From CAYIBD01 sp964361655 (GTDB lineage: Bacteria; Patescibacteriota; Minisyncoccia; Sungbacterales; SURF-37), in contig CAYIBD010000035.1 in the NCBI GenBank assembly GCA_964361655.1, forward strand, positions 1-7,300: a stretch of DNA of 7,300 nucleotides, written 5' to 3'. How positions within the stretch are numbered: position 1 is the first letter of the stretch; each line of letters begins with the position of its first letter. A program made the translations under genes and the position numbers. Under the pieces are notes generated by a model. That model made no database searches, was not told the origin of the DNA, and saw nothing but the letters and a program-made list of their open reading frames with translations. This document shows positions 1-4,075 of the stretch, one piece after another.

Positions 1-30
1 GGGGGGTTGACTCCAATTCTATTTGTGTTT

Positions 31-225
31 TGTGAGTGCCTACCCCTATGACCCATCGTAAGAAAGGTGCGGGATTGCGGTTTGTTTCAGTGCTCGGCTG
101 CGGCTTCGCCTCGCCTGCACACTGACAAATGTGAGTGCCAGCTCCTATGGCCTACGGTAAGGAAGGTGCGGGGGTGAGTGCCGACCTCTACAACCCCCTT
201 CAAAGAATGTGGGGGGTTGCGGTTT
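31..225. repeat. Three imperfect copies of a GTGAGTGCC-led repeat
   Basis: Copies lie at about 31-83, 130-174 and 174-225. Each begins (T)GTGAGTGCC, continues through a C/T-rich stretch (CTATG in copies 1 and 2, CTACA in copy 3) and ends in GGTGCGGG or a G-run; copies 1 and 3 then share TTGCGGTTT. Copies 1 and 2 also share the order CTATG, CGTAAG or GGTAAG, AAGGTGCGGG. Copy 3 has drifted and folds as CAACCCCC (191-198) against GGGGGTTG (212-219). Copies 1 and 2 are separated by 46 bases that contain a TCAGTG/CACTGA inverted pair. GGGGGGTTG at the window start matches the end of copy 3, so the array may extend upstream. No coding pattern is seen. The spacing and divergence do not fit a CRISPR array; a degenerate intergenic repeat family is the simplest reading. 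Confidence 0.6.
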
Positions 226-386
226 AGAGCGGGGCCTGCCTGAGACCCGCCTCGATTGCGGACGGTGGGCGGGTACAGGCGAGCTCCGGTGACCCTTCTG
301 AAGTCCGAATCGTTTCTCGGGTGACCTGCCGGGATTCTGGAAGAGTAGACGGAGGTAGGCGTCTATACCTATAGTACTATAGACCC
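226..386 (+). other. Hairpin-rich non-coding leader upstream of murB
   Basis: No credible reading frame was found. Two hairpins stand out. The first spans 238-280: GCCTG pairs with CAGGC and ACCCGCC (245-251) with GGCGGGT (268-274) around a 16-base loop. The second spans 288-326: GGTGACCC pairs with GGGTGACC with one mismatch. GCCTGCC (234-240) could instead pair with GGTAGGC (354-360), closing the whole region but competing with the base of the first hairpin. It could be a small RNA, an mRNA leader or an intergenic repeat. It lacks the conserved cores I would look for in RNase P RNA, SRP RNA, tmRNA or a T-box. A GGAGGT at 351-356 has no start codon at a useful distance. Confidence 0.35.
346..382 (+). 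promoter_or_regulatory. Putative murB promoter with a 14-bp palindrome over the -10
   Basis: TAGACG (346-351), an 18-base spacer and TATAGT (370-375) form a weak sigma70-like promoter. The perfect palindrome CTATAGTACTATAG (369-382) covers the -10 and is nested in a longer GTCTATA...TATAGAC symmetry (361-384). Transcription from this -10 would start at about 382-384, only a few bases before the murB ATG at 387, giving an essentially leaderless mRNA. That agrees with the absence of a Shine-Dalgarno site just before the ATG. The palindrome could be an operator or simply two overlapping TATA-like -10 boxes on opposite strands. This is predicted from sequence only. Confidence 0.35.
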
Positions 387-1331
387 ATGGCATTCGTCAT
401 CCGTGAGCATGAGCCCCTGGCGCCGCATACCGTCTTCAAGATCGGCGGCCCGGCGGATGTTTACGTTGAGGCCGCGACCACCGATGAGCTGATCCGCGCG
501 CTCCAGGAGGCAAAGTCCCGCGACATTCCGTGGTGCATCCTCGGCGCGGGCTCCAACGTCCTTGTCTCGGACGCTGGCTACCGGGGCGTGGTTATCCATC
601 CCACGGGCGGCAGCATCCGCTTCGATGGGGACGGTGTTACGGCTGATGCCGGTGTGACCATGGCGCGGGTCGTTGCCGAATCGTTGCGCCATAGTTTGAG
701 AGGATTTGAGTGGGCTATCGGTGTTCCCGGCACCATTGGCGGCTCCGTTCGCGGCAATGCCGGATGCTTTGGCAGCGAGATGAAAGATGTTGTGCGCGCG
801 GTTCACGTCTACGATGCCGATCGCGGCGTTAGAGAGGTATGGCCAGCTGATCGCGCTTCATTCGGTTACCGCGAGAGCGCGTTCAAGCACCGCCCCGAGA
901 TCGTCGTCCTTTCGTGTGAACTCGCGCTCGTCCCTGGCGACCGTCGCGAAGGGGAGGGGCTCGTGCGCGAGTACACCGCTCACCGCGCCAAGACCCAGGA
1001 TATCGGCTCGCAGTCCGCTGGCTGCATCTTCAAGAACATTCCCTGGGGGCGGCCCGACATTGTCGATGCCTCGGTTCGCCGGCGGTTCCCGAACCCCCCG
1101 CCCTCCGGCACGGTAGACGGCATTTCTGCTGGCTTTTTAGTTGATCAAGCCGGTCTAAAGGGGTATCGGATCGGCGGCGCCTCCATATCACAGCGTCACG
1201 GGAACTTCTTTCTTAATAGCGGGGGGGCCACGGCCGAAGACGTGCGCTCACTCATCCGGATCGCCAAGGATGCGGTGCGCGAGAAGTTCGGGCTTACGCT
1301 CGAGGAGGAGATTCAGTATGTTGGATTCTGA
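387..1331 (+). CDS. murB: UDP-N-acetylenolpyruvoylglucosamine reductase MurB
   Basis: MurB is the cytoplasmic FAD enzyme that uses NADPH to reduce UDP-GlcNAc-enolpyruvate to UDP-MurNAc, the second committed step of peptidoglycan precursor synthesis. The 314-residue product shows the family signatures in order: the N-terminal PLAPHTVFKIGGPA (10-23); FAD-site LGAGSNVLVSD (52-62); GVPGTIGGSVRGNAGCFG (112-129); YRES (161-164), with Arg162 as the likely substrate-polarising Arg; SAGCIFKN (210-217); GGASISQRHGNFFLN (263-277); and the C-terminal catalytic Glu in LEEEIQ (305-310). The proton-donor position, Ser in E. coli MurB, is Cys213 here, as in some other MurB proteins. About 20 extra residues follow SAGCIFKN. 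The ATG at 387 is the only possible start downstream of the in-frame TAG at 372; no Shine-Dalgarno site precedes it. The gene appears to stand alone, with non-coding DNA on both sides. Confidence 0.96.
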   Translation: MAFVIREHEPLAPHTVFKIGGPADVYVEAATTDELIRALQEAKSRDIPWCILGAGSNVLVSDAGYRGVVIHPTGGSIRFDGDGVTADAGVTMARVVAESLRHSLRGFEWAIGVPGTIGGSVRGNAGCFGSEMKDVVRAVHVYDADRGVREVWPADRASFGYRESAFKHRPEIVVLSCELALVPGDRREGEGLVREYTAHRAKTQDIGSQSAGCIFKNIPWGRPDIVDASVRRRFPNPPPSGTVDGISAGFLVDQAGLKGYRIGGASISQRHGNFFLNSGGATAEDVRSLIRIAKDAVREKFGLTLEEEIQYVGF

Positions 1332-1336
1332 AGGGA

Positions 1337-1421
1337 CTACGAATTACGAATGTCCTTCGAATTACGAATTACGAACACCACGACCGGTATTCGTAGTTCG
1401 ATTTTGATGCGTAATTCGTAG
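1337..1421. repeat. 85-bp MITE-like element with 12-bp terminal inverted repeats
   Basis: CTACGAATTACG at 1337-1348 is exactly reverse-complemented by CGTAATTCGTAG at 1410-1421. Inside are further direct copies of ACGAATT/ATTACGAA (1340-1375) and an inverted ATTCGTAGTTCG (about 1389-1400), so the element is built almost entirely of one heptamer-like word in both orientations. It begins five bases after the murB stop. There is no reading frame for a transposase and no clear target-site duplication. It could be a non-autonomous mobile element, a REP-like intergenic repeat, or a transcript-end structure for murB. Confidence 0.6.
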
Positions 1422-1438
1422 GAGAACGCAGCGGGAAG

Positions 1439-1476
1439 TTATCCACAGTTGCGTCCATTTTTAATTGCCGTACACT
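1439..1476 (+). promoter_or_regulatory. Promoter 1: DnaA-box sequence abutting TTG(N3)-16-TACACT
   Basis: A perfect DnaA-box sequence TTATCCACA (1439-1447) is followed after one base by TTGCGT (1449-1454), a 16-base spacer and TACACT (1471-1476). The identical arrangement recurs before hpf, which makes a chance match unlikely. Transcription would start near 1483 and run through the 13-codon ORF to the hairpin at 1664-1696, giving an RNA of roughly 215 bases. Whether DnaA binds here, or the motif is an extended promoter element of this lineage, cannot be told from one window. Confidence 0.55.
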
Positions 1477-1482
1477 AAAAAG

Positions 1483-1607
1483 CGGAGTGACCACGATGAC
1501 TCGATGTTGCGTCACACCACTTAGGCGGATGCGCGGTCGGCATTTGCCGCTAACGGAACGAAGTCCGAGCTCGACTCGCCTTCGGTCCGCGTAAGAGCAG
1601 AAATCCC
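1483..1607 (+). other. Structured 5' leader of the tiny-peptide transcript
   Basis: About 125 bases separate the predicted transcription start from the ATG at 1608. Possible hairpins are GTGAC (1487-1491) with GTCAC (1511-1515); CGGC-ATTT-GCCG (1538-1549); and CGGAACGAAG (about 1554-1563) with CTTCGGTCCG (about 1580-1589), with one mismatch. No longer reading frame is credible here. The stretch could be a regulatory leader, or the whole 1483-1696 unit could be a small RNA that happens to contain a short ORF. Confidence 0.35.
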
Positions 1608-1649
1608 ATGGCACGACGACGCAAGGGTGGCAAGAAGAAGAAGCGCTAA
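1608..1649 (+). CDS. Tiny Arg/Lys-rich peptide, 13 residues (hypothetical)
   Basis: The ORF encodes MARRRKGGKKKKR and stops at TAA (1647-1649). Nine of the thirteen residues are Arg or Lys, which suggests RNA or DNA contact in the manner of very small basic ribosomal proteins or histone-tail-like segments, though no family is recognised. It lies in a well-delimited unit with promoter-like elements at 1439-1476 and a terminator hairpin 15 bases after the stop. It is therefore the only ORF that would explain that unit as an mRNA. There is no clear Shine-Dalgarno site. The size is below normal annotation limits, so it could equally be an accidental ORF within a small RNA. It lies just upstream of the ribosome-hibernation gene and has a matching promoter, which hints at a ribosome-related role (inference). 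Confidence 0.4.
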   Translation: MARRRKGGKKKKR

Positions 1650-1663
1650 GGTTCGCCACTTCG

Positions 1664-1696
1664 AGAAAGCCCCCGGCCGTTCGCCGAGGGCTTTCT
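1664..1696 (+). terminator. Hairpin terminator after the tiny-peptide ORF
   Basis: AGAAAGCCC pairs with GGGCTTTCT; after one C-A mismatch, CGGC pairs with GCCG, leaving a CGTTC loop. The following sequence is GTTATCC, so there is only a minimal T tract and termination may be partial. The downstream hpf promoter begins immediately after, at 1698. Confidence 0.6.
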
Positions 1697-1697
1697 G

Positions 1698-1735
1698 TTA
1701 TCCACACTTGAAAAATCAGGCGCTTCTCCTACACT
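1698..1735 (+). promoter_or_regulatory. Promoter 2 (hpf operon): DnaA-box sequence abutting TTG(N3)-16-TACACT
   Basis: TTATCCACA (1698-1706), one base, TTGAAA (1708-1713), a 16-base spacer and TACACT (1730-1735) repeat the exact layout of promoter 1 at 1439-1476, 259 bases upstream and in the same orientation. With initiation six to eight bases after the -10, the transcript would begin at about 1742-1743, at the hpf ATG. hpf would then be translated from a leaderless mRNA, in line with the lack of a Shine-Dalgarno site. Outside the shared words the two sites differ, so the match looks functional rather than a recent duplication. Confidence 0.6.
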
Positions 1736-1742
1736 GAAAGCA

Positions 1743-2159
1743 ATGAAGGTGGTGGTGAAGGGGGTGAAGCTTACCTGGACGCCGAGCCTGCGTCGGTACG
1801 TGGACGAGAAGCTCGTGGCGCCAGTGGAGCGATTGCTCGGCCGCCACGAGGCCTACCAGGCCTCGACGCTTGAACTCGAGCTCAGCCACGGCACCCGCCA
1901 CCATAAGAAGGGCAAAATTTGGGAAGCCATTGCGAACGTCAACCTTCCCGGTAAGCACGTGTGGCAAAACGTCAGGGCCGAGGACATCCACTCTGCCATT
2001 GACGAGCTCGAGGACACGCTCGTTCGGGAAATCAAAAAGTACAAAGAGCGCTCGCGGTCGCGAGAAATTCGCGGGGCCAGGCGCGCGAAAAAAGACCTGC
2101 ATTTCGCTCGCGCTGCCCGGCTCTACCGCAAAGGCCGCATTCGGGAGGAAGGGTGGTAG
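1743..2159 (+). CDS. hpf: Ribosome hibernation promoting factor (HPF/RaiA family)
   Basis: HPF-family proteins bind the 30S decoding region in slow growth, block mRNA and tRNA binding and keep ribosomes inactive, often as 100S dimers. The 138-residue product has the beta-alpha-beta-beta-beta-alpha pattern of the domain: a first strand MKVVVKGVKLTWTP (1-14), helix SLRRYVDEKLVAPVERLL (15-32), strands around ASTLELELSH (40-49) and EAIANVNLPG (61-70), and the family's DIHSAIDELEDTLVREIKK (81-99) helix. A very basic tail follows (about 100-135) in place of the C-terminal dimerisation domain of long HPF. It is thus closer to the short form, with an Arg/Lys extension that may contact rRNA (inference). 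It is the first gene of a tight operon with speD1 16 bases downstream. An hpf-secA neighbourhood is seen in other bacteria; here the spe genes lie between them. Confidence 0.9.
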   Translation: MKVVVKGVKLTWTPSLRRYVDEKLVAPVERLLGRHEAYQASTLELELSHGTRHHKKGKIWEAIANVNLPGKHVWQNVRAEDIHSAIDELEDTLVREIKKYKERSRSREIRGARRAKKDLHFARAARLYRKGRIREEGW

Positions 2160-2175
2160 AGCGCTTGTAGGTGAA

Positions 2176-2604
2176 TTGAAGGCAACTCGCCCGCCTCGAG
2201 CGGGCCGGACAAGAAAAAATCAACACTTCGGGCTCCATCTTACCCTGGATGGGTATTTGGCTGATCCGAAGAAGTTAAACGACCGCGGGTTGATCGTCAA
2301 GGTGCTGGGGGATCTTCCACGGAAGATGGGCATGCAACGGCTCATCGTACCCCGGGTTGTCCGCGCCCCGGACAACGGTCTGAAAGATCCGGGCGGCTGG
2401 TCTGGATTCGTCATTATCCAGGAATCGCATATCTCAATCCACACTTTTCCCCGCCGCCGTTTCGTTTCGATTGACGTCTATTCCTGCAAGGACTTCAATC
2501 CTCGGCCGATCCGCCGCTACTTCCGGCGGCTGTTTGGTGTTCGTAAATTTGAAAATCATCTCGTGGTCCGCGGCACCCAATACCCGCACTATAACCTCGC
2601 ATGA
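2176..2604 (+). CDS. SpeD-family pyruvoyl decarboxylase 1 (candidate ornithine/arginine decarboxylase)
   Basis: The 142-residue product is a SpeD (AdoMet decarboxylase class 1b) homologue. These proenzymes self-cleave at Glu-Ser and turn the Ser into a pyruvoyl group. The core QESHISIHTFP aligns without gaps to T. maritima SpeD. Cleavage would fall at E83/S84, and Ser76, His89 and Cys104 match its Ser55, His68 and Cys83, so processing and catalysis look intact. The AdoMet-contact positions have changed: Trp70 is Phe91, Glu72 is Arg93, and the Phe49 region (PRVVRAP) is unrelated. This suggests a different substrate. SpeD paralogues with ornithine or arginine decarboxylase activity are known from CPR bacteria and phages; that assignment here is inference. 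The start is uncertain: TTG at 2176, after AGGTG, is the only usual start codon in frame between the hpf stop and the conserved HFGLHLTLDGYL. The stop overlaps the speD2 start as ATGA, implying translational coupling. Confidence 0.8.
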   Translation: MKATRPPRAGRTRKNQHFGLHLTLDGYLADPKKLNDRGLIVKVLGDLPRKMGMQRLIVPRVVRAPDNGLKDPGGWSGFVIIQESHISIHTFPRRRFVSIDVYSCKDFNPRPIRRYFRRLFGVRKFENHLVVRGTQYPHYNLA

Positions 2605-2972
2605 AACGTTCCCTCCACATCCTGGCCGATTTCTACGATTGCCAAGGCGACCCGGTCTACCTGACATTTAAAGCCAAGGTTCGCTCGCGTGCCCTCACGC
2701 TCATCCGCCGCGCCGGATTTTCGATCATCGCCTCACGCTTTCATAAGTTCTCTGGAAACCCGCATGGCGACGGCGGCATCACTGGTGTGGTTATCGTCTC
2801 CGAATCGCACCTCACCATCCACACCTGGCCGGAGAAGCGCTACGTCAACCTCGACGTCTTCTTCTGCAACTACACCCGCGATAACACCCGGAAGGCCCGC
2901 TCGGTCTTCCGCGAGTTCAAGATGCTATATCACCCCAGTCGCGTCCGCATCCGCGAGGTCTGGCGCGACTAG
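2601..2972 (+). CDS. speD: S-adenosylmethionine decarboxylase proenzyme (SpeD2)
   Basis: SpeD removes the carboxyl group of AdoMet to give decarboxylated AdoMet, the aminopropyl donor for spermidine. The 123-residue product is the usual length of the short bacterial/archaeal class. SESHLTIHTWPE (67-78) gives cleavage at E68/S69; His74 and Cys89 match the T. maritima catalytic residues. Trp76, Glu78 and Phe50, which hold AdoMet, are all kept, in contrast to the preceding paralogue. The N-terminus SLHILADFYDC fits the family start. One departure is Thr61 where T. maritima has Ser55, which assists pyruvoyl formation; Thr retains a hydroxyl. A short GNPHGDGG loop (52-59) precedes it. The ATG overlaps the speD1 stop by four bases. 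The gene ends the operon, with a terminator-like hairpin 15 bases later. Confidence 0.93.
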   Translation: MKRSLHILADFYDCQGDPVYLTFKAKVRSRALTLIRRAGFSIIASRFHKFSGNPHGDGGITGVVIVSESHLTIHTWPEKRYVNLDVFFCNYTRDNTRKARSVFREFKMLYHPSRVRIREVWRD

Positions 2973-2987
2973 CCGCTGTCCCGAGCT

Positions 2988-3012
2988 GGAGAAGTAGCTT
3001 TCTCCGCATTTT
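2988..3012 (+). terminator. Terminator-like hairpin after speD2
   Basis: GGAGAA (2988-2993) pairs with TTCTCC (3000-3005) around a six-base loop, with a possible extra T-G pair, followed by GCATTTTA. The stem is short but the placement, 15 bases after the speD2 stop, fits the end of the hpf-speD1-speD2 transcript. Confidence 0.5.
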
Positions 3013-3078
3013 AAACCGATCGGTCGTGAGTGGGGAGTGATGGAGGAACGGAGCAGTCGCCTCGGTGGTAAATGGAAA

Positions 3079-3100
3079 CCGGTCGCTTCGAGGCGACCGG
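3079..3100 (-). terminator. Rho-independent terminator of speE
   Basis: CCGGTCGC (3079-3086) and GCGACCGG (3093-3100) form a perfect 8-bp GC-rich stem with a six-base loop. Read on the minus strand, it lies nine bases beyond the speE stop and is followed by TTTCCATTT, a fair T-rich tail. It separates speE from the convergent hpf-speD operon. Confidence 0.65.
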
Positions 3101-3109
3101 GGGGCGGCC

Positions 3110-3998
3110 TCAGACGGCGAGGCCGAGGGCGGCTTTGATCGTTGGATCGATGGTGAAGCCGGCGCGGTGGATCGCCGGCCCGTAGAACAGCCGGTCCTTC
3201 TCCACCTCGCGCCCATCGAAGCGTTTAGCAAAGTCCCTTTGCCTCGGTGGGTACGGTTCGACGCGGCGATCCTTCCACGCGGTGAGAAAACACTGGGTGT
3301 AGGCAAAGGACTCGATGTGGTAGCCCGAGATCCACACACTCCGGAAGAGACCCTTGAAGAGCGTGACGGACGCGGCAAGTTCAGCCAGCGGCTTGGCGGC
3401 AAGCGAGAGCTCCCCGGCCTGGGTCACGAATACTCCGCCTGGCGCGAGGACGCGCGCGATCTCGCGAGCCACGTTTGGGAGCAGCCGCCCAAGCGTGGTC
3501 ACATCCGTGAGGTCGCCGATGACAACATCGAAGCGCTCCTCTGTCCTGGGGAGATACTCGATGACATCAATCTCCTCCCTGAAATCCACCCGTCGATCGT
3601 GGTGTATGCCGAGTGCTGCTACCGCCGGAATATGGGTGAGGATGAGTTCGGCCACTCCCTTGTCCCAATCGGCGATCTTCACGTGCTCGACACCTCGCCG
3701 CATCAGCACCCGCCAGGTCGCAAGGTAGTCCCCGCCGCCGAGGACCAGGACGTTTCGAGGGGTGGGGATGGTAGTAAAGCGTCGGGAACACAAGGAGCTG
3801 ATGGTAGCGGTGCTCATCCAGCATCGCAAACTGCGGCCAGCCGTCAATCCAGAGCGAAAGCCCGAAGCGCTGGAGGTCAATGATTTTGATCGTCTGCCGT
3901 TGGCTCTTTTTCTCTGCCACTACGCCGCGGGGGCCGAGGTTGTGCACCGTGGTACGAGCCCAATCGTTGGCATCAATGACAACCGGCCTGCTGAACAT
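3110..3998 (-). CDS. speE: Spermidine synthase (SpeE), with a +1 frameshift
   Basis: SpeE moves the aminopropyl group of decarboxylated AdoMet to putrescine (or a related diamine). The start at 3998 is set by AAAGGAG eight bases upstream. The first 80 codons give the N-terminal beta domain, with LSLWIDGWPQFAMLDEHRYH (47-66) and ending YYHPHP. The frame then breaks, and the next frame carries on as RNVLVLGGGDYLATWRVL, the nucleotide-binding motif. Next come DWDKGVAELI, the catalytic VIGDLTD with both Asp of the D-x-x-D pair, and the C-terminal FYGPAIHRAGF. Removing one base from the GGGG at 3759-3762 restores a single 295-residue frame of normal length. GGGDY in place of the usual GGGDG, and DLTDVTT in place of DSTDP, are variant. 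The lesion may be a homopolymer error, given the poor assembly nearby, or a real inactivation. The gene is convergent with the speD operon and supplies the step that follows it. Confidence 0.88.
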
Positions 3999-4026
3999 GG
4001 CGGTCTCCTTTCGGTTTGGGGTGGGC

Positions 4027-4055
4027 TTCAAAAAAGCTATGGAATAGAGTACAGT
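4027..4055 (+). promoter_or_regulatory. Putative secA promoter
   Basis: TTCAAA (4027-4032), a 17-base spacer and TACAGT (4050-4055) lie 21 bases before the secA ATG. The -10 resembles the TACACT of the two promoters near hpf, but there is no DnaA-box sequence upstream. No Shine-Dalgarno site is evident before the secA start. Confidence 0.35.
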
Positions 4056-4074
4056 TGAATGGTTTTTACTGCAA
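4046..4074 (-). promoter_or_regulatory. Putative speE promoter, overlapping the secA promoter
   Basis: On the minus strand TTGCAG (4074-4069), a 17-base spacer and TACTCT (4051-4046) precede speE. The predicted leader of about 40 bases carries the strong Shine-Dalgarno site. The element overlaps the proposed secA -10, so the two genes would compete for polymerase. Confidence 0.35.
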
Positions 4075-4075
4075 G

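Noticed and set aside
31..225. CRISPR array
   Set aside because: The repeats differ in length and sequence, spacing is irregular (46 bases, then none), and no cas genes are present.
296..318. T-arm-like TCCGAATC suggesting a tRNA
   Set aside because: No acceptor stem, anticodon arm or CCA fits around it.
1483..1696. tmRNA, because a short ORF lies inside a structured RNA
   Set aside because: No tRNA-like ends with a T-loop are seen, and the encoded 13 residues are wholly basic, unlike proteolysis tags that end in hydrophobic Ala-rich residues.
1439..1706. Replication origin suggested by two DnaA-box sequences
   Set aside because: There are only two boxes, 259 bases apart, no cluster and no neighbouring dnaA or dnaN, and each is locked to a promoter-like site at fixed spacing. 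A regulatory reading fits better.
3110..3998. Programmed frameshift in speE
   Set aside because: No slippery heptamer with a downstream stimulator is seen at the break; the G-runs and nearby poor assembly favour an error or a simple mutation.
2032..4031. Long reading frames opposite or overlapping hpf, speD and speE, including a 272-codon plus-strand frame at 3065-3883
   Set aside because: They are GC-rich shadows of conserved genes on the other strand or frame and show no recognisable domains.
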